The notes beneath the pieces are model-generated. The model made no database searches, was not told the DNA's origin, and saw only the letters and a list, made by a program, of their open reading frames with translations. From UBA6921 sp031363085 (GTDB lineage Bacteria > Pseudomonadota > Gammaproteobacteria > SG8-11): DNA of 5,203 nt. Made by a program: the position numbers and the translations under genes. Position 1 is the first letter of the stretch. Each line of letters opens with the position of its first letter. The stretch covers positions 1 through 5,203 of the forward strand of contig JANLTU010000164.1 of the NCBI GenBank assembly GCA_031363085.1, given 5' to 3'. Shown one piece after another: positions 1-4,845 of the stretch.

Positions 1-558
1 CTTTTAAATACTTCCGAACTGTCACGCTCCTCGACCATTGCGCAAACCACATTGAAGCGTTACCTGACCCTACTGCAAATGACGTTCTTGATGGAGCCGC
101 TGCTGGCCTGGTCCGCGAACTTGGGCAAGCGGCTCATCAAGGCGCCGAAGGTTCACCTCATCGACACCGGACTTGCGACGCACCTCACCGGCCATTCGCC
201 GCAGCGCTTGACCCACGACACCACCCTGCTTGGGAATCTGCTGGAAACTTTTGTCGTCATGGAACTGCGCAAACAACTGACCTGGTCCACGGTCCGCGCA
301 AAGATCTTTCATTTCCGCACCCTGGCCGGAAAAGAAGTGGACGTCGTACTCGAAGACGCGCGCGGCCGCCTCGTCGGCATTGAAGTCAAATCCGCCGCGA
401 GCGTCACCAAGAAAGATTTTTCCGGCCTGGAAATACTCGCTGAAGAAACTGGTAAGAAATTTGTACGCGGCGTGGTGCTGTATACCGGTGAGACGGCGGT
501 GGCGTTTGGCGACAAGCTCAGCGCGTTGCCGATTAGCGCGTTGTGGCGGATGACGTAA
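1..558 (+). CDS. AAA+ ATPase, DUF4143 family, C-terminal part (5' truncated by window edge)
   Basis: The frame is open from the first base to the TAA at 556-558, so 185 residues of a longer protein are visible. The N-terminal AAA+ ATPase domain with Walker motifs lies outside the window. The first ~40 visible residues (LLNTSELSRSSTIAQTTLKRYL and on) match the winged-helix segment that follows the ATPase domain in this family. The DUF4143 domain follows, beginning around KRLIKAPKVHLIDTGLA. It has a PD-(D/E)XK-like pattern: a conserved Glu in GNLLETFV, EVD at 334-342, and EVK at 382-390 in IEVKSA. The TTG at 52 could be read as a start, but clear family homology continues upstream of it, so it is internal. 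These proteins are widespread predicted ATPases of poorly known role, sometimes described as toxin-antitoxin-like. The molecular function here is unproven; the family assignment is firm. Confidence 0.9.
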   Translation, partial: LLNTSELSRSSTIAQTTLKRYLTLLQMTFLMEPLLAWSANLGKRLIKAPKVHLIDTGLATHLTGHSPQRLTHDTTLLGNLLETFVVMELRKQLTWSTVRAKIFHFRTLAGKEVDVVLEDARGRLVGIEVKSAASVTKKDFSGLEILAEETGKKFVRGVVLYTGETAVAFGDKLSALPISALWRMT

Positions 559-580
559 CCGAGCTCACTGGTGAAATGCA

Positions 581-671
581 ATAATGCAAGCCTGATCCGG
601 ATCTATGCGTCACTCACAATACGGAGGCCGCGATAATGCAACAACACAAGCCTGACCCGGGCTCATGCTGC
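581..671. repeat. two imperfect direct copies of a short motif (581-611 and 633-671)
   Basis: Both copies begin with ATAATGCA (581 and 633) and contain AAGCCTGATCCGG (588-600) or AAGCCTGACCCGG (648-660), followed by similar CTATGC/CTCATGC tails. The core repeats with a 60-base period. The second copy has about 8 extra bases between ATAATGCA and AAGCCTGA. On the minus strand the core reads CCGGGTCAGGCTT, related to the GGGTCAGAC box at 3055. They may be scars of a repetitive element, but the function is unknown. Confidence 0.5.
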
Positions 672-720
672 GCTAAATCTGAATTGATCGGCGGTTCCTT
701 AGCTTTTCTTTAACTTTGGA

Positions 721-728
721 GTCTGACC
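721..728 (-). repeat. GTCTGACC box, inverted partner of the box at 3056-3063
   Basis: GTCTGACC here is the exact reverse complement of GGTCAGAC at 3056-3063. The inward flanks are also similar: TATTTAAG here against CTAATTACC read inward from the other copy. The two boxes bracket the exported-protein and membrane-anchored genes. The second copy adjoins a RAYT transposase remnant, so this one may be a related element edge. An 8-bp match can arise by chance. Confidence 0.4.
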
Positions 729-777
729 TATTTAAGCTCTCGATATCATCCGATGAAGCGTGACAGATCATTAGCTC

Positions 778-845
778 GCTAACATGTTGATGAATTTAGT
801 TGACAACACTATATCTGGGGAGTGTACTCCAGCACGCATGTTAGC
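778..845. repeat. 9-bp inverted repeat around a possible promoter
   Basis: GCTAACATG at 778-786 is the perfect reverse complement of CATGTTAGC at 837-845, separated by 50 bases. The enclosed sequence holds a TTGACA hexamer at 800-805 and the small palindrome GGAGTGTACTCC at 819-830. It may be a paired regulator site or a chance match. Confidence 0.35.
800..828 (+). promoter_or_regulatory. possible sigma-70 promoter for the exported-protein gene
   Basis: A perfect -35 hexamer TTGACA lies at 800-805. After a 17-base spacer comes TGTACT (823-828), which matches only four of six positions of the -10 consensus. The proposed -10 lies inside the GGAGTGTACTCC palindrome (819-830), so a repressor could compete there. 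The leader to the ATG at 904 would be about 70 bases. The -10 is weak. Confidence 0.3.
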
Positions 846-893
846 AGTCGGCAAGGTAGCTACTTAATACTTCACTGCAAGTTTGGACAACAT

Positions 894-898
894 GGAGG
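894..898 (+). promoter_or_regulatory. ribosome binding site GGAGG that fixes the start at 904
   Basis: GGAGG ends five bases before the ATG at 904, which is ideal spacing. The in-frame upstream TTG (883) and ATG (892) would place this site inside the coding region, and neither has its own Shine-Dalgarno. Confidence 0.75.
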
Positions 899-903
899 AC
901 AAC

Positions 904-1332
904 ATGAAAAATCAAACTAAGAGATTCAGCACTCTAGCTTTAGTTTTTACTGCGATTACGTTGTTTGTTTCTATTTTCGTCATGCCCAATCAGGCGTCTG
1001 CATTTGGCTGGGTGAGTCGGTCGTGCATCGTCTTAGGCGCGCAGGAAAGCATCACATGGGATGTTTTAGGAGTGACACGAACGTTATATACGGGATCAAA
1101 TCATTATCGAAATGAAAGGGGCGCCATGGTTTTCCTACACGGAGTCCGTAGTCCCCAAGAACCTACCGCGCACAGCTATGCTGGACACATCGCGTTTAAC
1201 GGTACCGGGGAATACTGGATCGGACGCGTCGACGGATTTCATTGGGAACGGTTCGGAACCAATTGGAGGCGATGGGCGACCACTCAGGCTACGGATTGCA
1301 ATGCGGCGCAATGGGGTTTTATTCACGGATAA
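904..1332 (+). CDS. exported tryptophan-rich small protein, function unknown
   Basis: This is a 142-residue protein starting at ATG 904, chosen because GGAGG stands five bases upstream. Residues 1-33 form a textbook Sec signal peptide: a basic start (MKNQTKR), a hydrophobic stretch from about 9 to 28, then NQASA with predicted cleavage between A33 and F34. The mature protein (~109 residues) has seven tryptophans (36, 52, 105, 114, 121, 124, 137) and exactly two cysteines (41 and 132) near its ends, well placed for a disulfide that could close the domain outside the cytoplasm. I do not recognise the family. The first third is AT-richer than the neighbours, which may hint at a different history. 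Its stop lies 7 bases before the proposed GTG of the next gene, suggesting co-transcription and a shared envelope role. Existence of the gene is well supported; function is not inferred. Confidence 0.75.
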   Translation: MKNQTKRFSTLALVFTAITLFVSIFVMPNQASAFGWVSRSCIVLGAQESITWDVLGVTRTLYTGSNHYRNERGAMVFLHGVRSPQEPTAHSYAGHIAFNGTGEYWIGRVDGFHWERFGTNWRRWATTQATDCNAAQWGFIHG

Positions 1333-1339
1333 CAGTGAA

Positions 1340-3001
1340 GTGAGCCACTTGTCTACGTGGAGAAGAGGAAAGAAGCCGGCGCTGGCGGGATTCGTTTTTT
1401 TTGTGCTGGCTGCCGGACTCTACTTTTATGAAATCGATCATTCTGAAGCACCGCACGATTCCACTGGTGGAACCGGATTACCTTCGCGGGATTCCCCTAC
1501 TCCCACTATTTTCCCAGTATCGGCTGCGCCGGGTTCTGCTATTTCCCCTGTATCGGTTGCGCCGGATTCCGCTATTTCCGCTGATCCGACTTCACCGGAT
1601 TCCGCCCTTGATGCGTTGTCACGCCCTCCTGATCTTTTGGTCAATGTTGTTCCGGGAAAAGTAACGTTGGTCCCGATCGAGGCTTTTTCACCCGAGATGC
1701 GTGAAGAAATGCAGCGCACCGCAAACGAAGTGAAGACGCAAGGTTATTTTTATTTGTACGCCGCCGAGGAAGAAATCGGCGAGAAGCTGAATTTCATGAG
1801 CAACTGGTTCAACTACGTTACGTCCATGAGCGAGGCGGAACAAAAGCTGGAAATCAAGATGGACGTGCTCAAGGGCACGCCGTTCGAGAAACTGGACCTC
1901 AAAGGTTTCACATACGACGGCGAAGACGGTAAAAAAGCCATCGGTGTCACCCGTTTTTTCACATATCCCCGCACCGGCGAGGTGATTACGCTTCAGGAAA
2001 TTGATTACGCGATTTCCAGCGGAGGCGGCGAATTGATCTATAAAGATAGCGTTACTCATGAAGTGAACGGATATCCGACTTCCTTCGGTATCACTCAAAC
2101 GAAGACGGGCAAGGCGATATCCACTTTGTCGTGGTCCACAGAAACGAAAACGTACATATTGACCATGACCGGCAACGTGAAAAAGGATGGCCGCGATGCC
2201 TATTTATTCGAATTAGCGCGTTCCATTCCCGGGACCCGGAATTCTCCCGGCGCGCCCGCGTCGCCTTCCGCCGCACCGGTGGGAATGGCAGACGCCGCGC
2301 CGCGCGAAAAAAAACCAAGTCAAGACATTCCTCAATCCATCCCCGCGCAGGATCTTATGTCCGCCCGGTTCGAGATAGAAAGGAAATGGATCGTACCCGG
2401 TCAAATGAAAACGGTGTTGCTGAAAGACTATCCGCCGGACATACGTGAAAAAATCCGCGACGATCTCCGTAACATGAAGGCGAAGGGATATTACGCTGCA
2501 TCCCCGGAAGAGATCGATGCGAAGCAGATGTTTCTGAAAAATTACCGCTCGCATATTTTTCCGATGCGCCGGGCCAAGGAGAAACTGAACGTCGAACTGG
2601 ACGATCTGACACACAGCCTTTTCGCACGGTTCGTTCTGGAAGGATTCATCCCCGAAGAGATGGGGGAGAACGGAAAGTCCGTGATGGCGATGCGGGTGTT
2701 CACTGATCCGAAGGATCATACCGTGTTGATTCTGGAGGAGTGGGATTATGTCCAAGGGGGCGGCGGTGGACTCTTGATCGCGGAAACAAAGACAAATGAC
2801 ATTCACGGGGCTCACGGCGAATTGACAATCTTGACTGATCCCGCCGGGCGTACGATATCGGAGTTGACGTGGTCCACGGAACGGAAATCCTACGCACTGA
2901 TTACGGCAGGGAATGTCGTGGCGAACGGAAAAAAGGAGGAGTTCATTGCTTTGGCTAAGTCGGTGCCGATCCCCACGAAAAGCGGAAAAGTAACGAAGTA
3001 G
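1340..3001 (+). CDS. membrane-anchored protein with two tandem homologous domains (DUF4367-like C-terminal motifs)
   Basis: The frame is open from 1112, but the first 76 codons overlap the preceding gene in another frame. GTG 1340, just after that gene's stop, gives 553 residues; ATG 1301 or TTG 1349 are alternatives, and none has a strong ribosome site. Residues 1-12 are basic, 13-32 form one membrane segment (PALAGFVFFVLAAGLYFYEI), and 33-96 are a Pro/Ser/Ala-rich linker with three 11-residue repeats. Two homologous domains follow, about 97-297 and 344-543, joined by a second Pro/Ala-rich linker. Shared landmarks are R..(E/K)......(T/K).GY, a glycine cluster (228-230 and 475-477) followed by LI, LSWSTET/LTWSTER (W265, W511), GNV, and LARSIP/LAKSVP. 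The W...Y...G ending resembles DUF4367, found in anti-sigma-like and envelope proteins; I infer this by eye. The domains are predicted to lie outside the cytoplasm. No catalytic motif is seen. Confidence 0.75.
   Translation: MSHLSTWRRGKKPALAGFVFFVLAAGLYFYEIDHSEAPHDSTGGTGLPSRDSPTPTIFPVSAAPGSAISPVSVAPDSAISADPTSPDSALDALSRPPDLLVNVVPGKVTLVPIEAFSPEMREEMQRTANEVKTQGYFYLYAAEEEIGEKLNFMSNWFNYVTSMSEAEQKLEIKMDVLKGTPFEKLDLKGFTYDGEDGKKAIGVTRFFTYPRTGEVITLQEIDYAISSGGGELIYKDSVTHEVNGYPTSFGITQTKTGKAISTLSWSTETKTYILTMTGNVKKDGRDAYLFELARSIPGTRNSPGAPASPSAAPVGMADAAPREKKPSQDIPQSIPAQDLMSARFEIERKWIVPGQMKTVLLKDYPPDIREKIRDDLRNMKAKGYYAASPEEIDAKQMFLKNYRSHIFPMRRAKEKLNVELDDLTHSLFARFVLEGFIPEEMGENGKSVMAMRVFTDPKDHTVLILEEWDYVQGGGGGLLIAETKTNDIHGAHGELTILTDPAGRTISELTWSTERKSYALITAGNVVANGKKEEFIALAKSVPIPTKSGKVTK
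1514..1579 (+). repeat. tandem 33-bp repeat coding for 11-residue linker units
   Basis: Two copies (1514-1546 and 1547-1579) differ at four of 33 positions and encode PVSAAPGSAIS and PVSVAPDSAIS. A third, degenerate unit (1580-1612) encodes ADPTSPDSALD. The repeat keeps the reading frame and lies in the linker just after the membrane anchor, so linker length could vary among relatives by slippage or recombination. Confidence 0.85.
1628..2968 (+). repeat. internal gene duplication: two ~200-codon homologous domains
   Basis: Domain A is encoded by about 1628-2230 and domain B by about 2369-2968. Aligned landmarks keep a nearly constant offset of 246-248 codons along the whole length, with only single-residue gaps. 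These include the VPG turn, PEMRE/PDIRE, QGYF/KGYY, the glycine cluster, WSTE and SIP/SVP. Similarity is clear in protein but weak in DNA, so the duplication is old. Confidence 0.8.
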
Positions 3002-3025
3002 TGATTAACCGGTGAAGAAACGCAG

Positions 3026-3055
3026 GGTAATTAGGAGGTAATTAGAGGTAATTAG
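3026..3055 (+). repeat. three short direct repeats of GGTAATTAG
   Basis: GGTAATTAG occurs at 3026-3034, 3037-3045 and 3047-3055, with periods of 11 and 10 bases. The run leads directly into the GGGTCAGAC box and then the end of the transposase remnant. It looks like the outer edge of a degraded mobile or repetitive element. Confidence 0.7.
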
Positions 3056-3063
3056 GGTCAGAC
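3055..3063 (+). repeat. GGGTCAGAC box at the edge of the transposase remnant
   Basis: GGGTCAGAC directly precedes ACGAATTACG, which overlaps the stop of the RAYT-like remnant. Its core GGTCAGAC (3056-3063) is the reverse complement of 721-728. Boxes of this kind are, from general recollection, common next to RAYT genes in proteobacterial genomes; no search was made. Confidence 0.4.
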
Positions 3064-3068
3064 ACGAA

Positions 3069-3203
3069 TTACGCCGCCCCCGCCTTTGGCCTCCCACGCG
3101 GCAAAGGCGCTGTCCGGCGCTTTGCCAACCCTTCCACCTCGTCACGAAAGCGTTCATTGCCTAACGCCCAACCCTTGTGCGCCGACTCGCGTATGGCATG
3201 CAA
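3069..3203 (-). pseudogene. C-terminal remnant of a RAYT-type (IS200/IS605-like, Y1) transposase
   Basis: Read on the minus strand from about 3203 to the TAA at 3071-3069, the frame gives HAIRESAHKGWALGNERF, then RDEVEGLAKRRTAPLPRGRP and a short tail. The GWALGNERF core, the Glu-rich helix, the R-R pair and the final GRP match the usual C-terminus of REP-associated tyrosine transposases. The HUH motif and the catalytic tyrosine, which lie further upstream in this family, are missing. An in-frame stop at 3233-3231 closes the frame, and higA begins its 3' end at 3259, so only the last ~45 codons survive. The remnant is non-functional, and the element was probably truncated when the adjoining segment arrived. 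Confidence 0.75.
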
Positions 3204-3211
3204 GGTGGGGA

Positions 3212-3232
3212 AAAAGGGGACGCTTCCCTTTT
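3212..3232. terminator. stem-loop downstream of higA, possible terminator or element hairpin
   Basis: AAAAGGG (3212-3218) pairs perfectly with CCCTTTT (3226-3232) around a 7-base loop. On the minus strand, downstream of higA, the right arm gives CCCTTTTT, the T-run expected of an intrinsic terminator. The stem is short and AT-rich, so it may instead be a hairpin left by the RAYT-type element it adjoins. Confidence 0.4.
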
Positions 3233-3258
3233 ACACAACGAACGCCCTGCCTAGCCTC

Positions 3259-3669
3259 TCAAAGGAACACTGCTGGAGAAACCCCAAAACGTTTGGCGAG
3301 CCCCGTGATCTGGCGCGTGTTTAATTCGCGCTTGCCCGCCAGCACTTCGGATACCACGCCCTGGCTGCCGATCTCTGGTAAATCCGTTTGCCGCAGGCCG
3401 TGCTCGTTCATGAAAAATTTGAGGACCGCAGCCAGATTGGAGTTTGGGATGGCCAAGTGCTCGGCTTCGTATTTTTCCACGAAGACGCTGAGCGCGTCCG
3501 CCAACTCCGCCATCGGATGTTTCTCGTCTTCACCGATTTCGTCGATGATCTCATCCAGCATCGCAACCGCGCGCGCGTAGTCTTTTTTTGTGTGCAGCGT
3601 GCCGAGCGGCACCAAGGTCCGCAAGCGTCGATACTCGTGAATGACTGCTTTCATTTGGCGAGTGGTCAT
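3259..3669 (-). CDS. higA: antitoxin HigA (HTH-type autoregulator)
   Basis: This protein has 136 residues, starting at the ATG at 3669-3667. It is chosen over the in-frame ATG at 3684 because AAGGAG (3680-3675) stands five bases before it and it overlaps the higB stop as ATGA. HigA neutralises HigB by direct binding and, with it, represses the operon. The N-terminal ~70 residues carry the long acidic helices of the COG5499 type (DYARAVAMLDEIIDEIGEDE). A Cro/C1-type helix-turn-helix covers roughly 76-136, with the signature GLRQTDLPEIGSQGVVSEVL, then AGKRELNTRQI, and ends LAKRFGVSPAVFL. The Q-TDL…S-GVVSEVL pattern is typical of HigA. The length and the toxin-first order fit the family. Nothing appears truncated. 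Confidence 0.93.
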   Translation of the reverse strand: MTTRQMKAVIHEYRRLRTLVPLGTLHTKKDYARAVAMLDEIIDEIGEDEKHPMAELADALSVFVEKYEAEHLAIPNSNLAAVLKFFMNEHGLRQTDLPEIGSQGVVSEVLAGKRELNTRQITGLAKRFGVSPAVFL

Positions 3670-3959
3670 GGCGACTCCTTCCATTTGTTTCGGTTGTACT
3701 CGGTGTGCGTCAGCACATGCCGGATGTAAACTTTCTTGCGGTTGTAATGAATCGCGGCAATCAACCGGTATTTGTTACCCCCGATATCGAAGACCGTAAA
3801 CTTTCCAACCTTGTCTGCCGATCCGAATACCCGCTTGAGTTCGGCAAACGTCGCAAAATCCGTCTTGGATATGATGCTATGCCAGATGCCCAATGCCTCC
3901 GCCGCGCCGCGATGTTTAGTCGAGAACTCCCGTAGTCGTTTGCGTGTGATGATATGCAC
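3666..3959 (-). CDS. higB: toxin HigB (RelE-fold mRNA interferase)
   Basis: The protein has 97 residues from a GTG at 3959-3957, giving MHIITRKRLREF, the usual start of the HigB toxin family (COG4680/PF09907). The open frame runs upstream to 4139, but that extension passes through the operator and shows no homology, so it is not used. Family landmarks are KRLREF (7-12), W26, FAELKRVF (38-45), the core GKFTVFDIGGNKYRLIAAI (52-70), and VYIRHVLTHTEY (77-88) with its basic and His/Tyr residues. HigB cleaves mRNA on the ribosome and arrests growth unless bound by HigA. The stop TGA (3668-3666) overlaps the higA ATG in ATGA. The toxin-first order is characteristic of hig loci. No good Shine-Dalgarno precedes the GTG, in keeping with low toxin synthesis. 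The frame is intact. Confidence 0.92.
   Translation of the reverse strand: MHIITRKRLREFSTKHRGAAEALGIWHSIISKTDFATFAELKRVFGSADKVGKFTVFDIGGNKYRLIAAIHYNRKKVYIRHVLTHTEYNRNKWKESP
3675..3680 (-). promoter_or_regulatory. higA ribosome binding site inside the end of higB
   Basis: On the minus strand AAGGAG is formed by the Lys and Glu codons near the end of higB and ends five bases before the higA ATG. With the ATGA overlap this favours coupled, strong translation of the antitoxin. Confidence 0.8.
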
Positions 3960-3971
3960 ACCAGCAGTGTA

Positions 3972-3988
3972 TATCTCAATATGAGATA
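3972..3988. promoter_or_regulatory. palindromic operator of higBA
   Basis: TATCTCA (3972-3978) and TGAGATA (3982-3988) form a perfect 7-bp inverted repeat around ATA. Its near edge lies 12 bases upstream of the higB GTG, where the promoter must be. The minus-strand hexamers CATATT or TATACA in or beside it could be the -10. HigA proteins bind such palindromes to autoregulate, so this is the likely HigA/HigBA site. Confidence 0.75.
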
Positions 3989-4014
3989 CAGCAAGGCGAG
4001 GCCGTGCGTATGCC

Positions 4015-4029
4015 GGGGTCAAGTCTTGC
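4015..4029 (+). repeat. GGGGTCAAGTCTTGC box between the small-protein gene and higB
   Basis: The box lies in the 74-base gap between the end of the 60-residue gene and higB. Its first half resembles the GGGTCAGAC box at 3055 and the reverse complement of the motifs at 588 and 648. It may be another scar of the same repeat family, and it could mark the join between two separately acquired modules. Confidence 0.3.
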
Positions 4030-4033
4030 ACCA

Positions 4034-4216
4034 CTACATTTTTTCTTGACTGACCTTCGGCAGCGCTCCCACTGTGCGGGCAAACTCCAGCATTTCTTCC
4101 AACCACGCCAACCGTTGCGCGGGCGTCGCGCGCAGCCAATAACGGAGCTGCTCTTTTTCGTGCCCCGTCAGCTCACGTGCCGGAGGTGTTGTCGATTTCG
4201 AGTAATGTTCGCTCAT
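4034..4216 (-). CDS. small helical protein, partner of the upstream nucleotidyltransferase gene
   Basis: This is a 60-residue protein from the ATG at 4216, lying 27 bases downstream of the nucleotidyltransferase gene on the same strand. After a polar N-terminal tail (1-15), residues 16-53 read as two amphipathic helices with aromatic positions: LTGHEKEQLRYWLRATP, then AQRLAWLEEMLEFARTVG, ending ALPK. Small proteins of this (R/L)YWL…P..RLAWLEE..EFA..(G)ALP pattern occur, from my recollection, next to minimal nucleotidyltransferase genes, but I know of no assigned function. No Shine-Dalgarno is visible, so translation may depend on the upstream gene. It could be the antitoxin or a binding partner of the nucleotidyltransferase. 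That role is inference. Confidence 0.7.
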   Translation of the reverse strand: MSEHYSKSTTPPARELTGHEKEQLRYWLRATPAQRLAWLEEMLEFARTVGALPKVSQEKM

Positions 4217-4243
4217 ACACAGTTCGCGCCGAGGGCAGCGCTC

Positions 4244-4756
4244 CTACGCTGGGTCGCGATCAATTTGGAGTGCACGCCGGATTTCCTCAAGGTGTGCGAT
4301 GTCTTCGATGTCCTTTGCCCGCCCCGCGTCGCGCTTTAACTGGATCAAGTCGTCGATGGAGCACACCGGAATCGAGACGCCGCCGATGTTCATTTTCACC
4401 GCGCGCTGCGCAAGTTGCCGATAAGGTATCGGTTCATGCACGAACAGATCGACCGAGAGTAATGGATTCTTTGGATCGTAAAACGAAAACACCAGCATGT
4501 TCTTCTCGTTTATCCACGACTCGCGAACGGCCGCGTCAGCGAACAGTACAGGATCGACAGGCAGTTTCGGTTTCATGCCGCATGCGGTGATCGCTTGCAC
4601 CGCTTTCTGGGCTTCGACTGGTTCGAGATTCACCACCAAATCAACATCCGCCGTCATACGCGCATAACCGTGCAACACGGTCGCGAGACCACCGACCACG
4701 ACGTACTGCACGCGGGCATCGTTTAATGCGCTGAAGAGCGGTTGGTAGAGCGCCAT
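4244..4756 (-). CDS. nucleotidyltransferase-fold protein (MNT / AbiEii-like)
   Basis: The protein has 170 residues from the ATG at 4756. The N-terminal region has the DNA polymerase-beta-type nucleotidyltransferase signature: VVVGGLATVLHGYARMTADVDLVV, with GG at 22-23 and the metal-binding D37 and D39. The third carboxylate is probably D123 or nearby in LLSVDLFV. The C-terminal part (SIDDLIQLKRDAGRAKDIEDIAHLEEI) matches the usual end of this group, where a DLI.LK…R.KD..D motif is shared with AbiEii/AbiGii-like proteins. Such proteins transfer nucleotides to RNA or protein targets. Several are toxins, or antitoxins as MNT partners of HEPN proteins; no HEPN gene is here. The next gene encodes a 60-residue partner. 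No clear ribosome site precedes the ATG. Family assignment is firm; substrate is unknown. Confidence 0.88.
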   Translation of the reverse strand: MALYQPLFSALNDARVQYVVVGGLATVLHGYARMTADVDLVVNLEPVEAQKAVQAITACGMKPKLPVDPVLFADAAVRESWINEKNMLVFSFYDPKNPLLSVDLFVHEPIPYRQLAQRAVKMNIGGVSIPVCSIDDLIQLKRDAGRAKDIEDIAHLEEIRRALQIDRDPA

Positions 4757-4774
4757 GAATCAATGATAGCCCGT

Positions 4775-4798
4775 GTTGCGGCGCAACGCAGTTGCGCC
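4775..4798. repeat. interleaved inverted repeats between the thiC end and the nucleotidyltransferase gene
   Basis: GGCGCAAC (4780-4787) and GTTGCGCC (4791-4798) form a perfect 8-bp stem with a 3-base loop. GTTGC (4775-4779) can instead pair with GCAAC (4783-4787). The two hairpins share the middle arm and exclude each other. No T-run follows on the minus strand, so this is not a canonical terminator. It may be a weak thiC terminator or an REP-like unit. Confidence 0.5.
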
Positions 4799-4845
4799 AT
4801 GGAATGATCGATAACAACCACCGCGCTGCGAGGCTATTTCCTTCC

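Larger units (their letters stand above)
559..903. other. intergenic region without a convincing gene
   Basis: No plausible coding frame was found on either strand. The first half (559-735) carries two imperfect copies of an AAGCCTGAYCCGG motif and a GTCTGACC box, both resembling sequences around RAYT-type mobile elements. The second half (about 735-903) is noticeably more AT-rich than the flanking ATPase gene. It carries a possible promoter, a small palindrome and a wider 9-bp inverted repeat before the exported-protein gene. No terminator with a T-run is evident after the ATPase gene. Confidence 0.6.

Noticed and set aside
581..671. possible CRISPR-like pair of repeats
   Set aside because: There are only two imperfect copies, with an internal 8-base insertion, and no cas genes are nearby.
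1112..1339. 76-codon N-terminal extension of the large membrane-anchored protein
   Set aside because: It overlaps almost half of the exported-protein gene in another frame and shows no signal; the membrane anchor begins after a GTG at 1340.
2213..2815. 200-codon minus-strand open frame
   Set aside because: It lies opposite domain B of the large plus-strand gene and reads as an Arg/His-rich shadow; the plus-strand frame has internal homology that proves it.
3157..3175. GCCTAACGCCCAACCC resembling an integron attC core
   Set aside because: It is explained by the codons for Gly-Trp-Ala-Leu-Gly-Asn in the transposase remnant on the minus strand, and no partner core with attC spacing was found.
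3086..3729. plus-strand open frames opposite higA
   Set aside because: They are shadows of higA, whose helix-turn-helix and operon structure are clear on the minus strand.
3960..4139. 60-codon N-terminal extension of HigB
   Set aside because: It would encode the operator region and part of the small-protein gene in another frame; the family start is at the MHIITRKRL segment.
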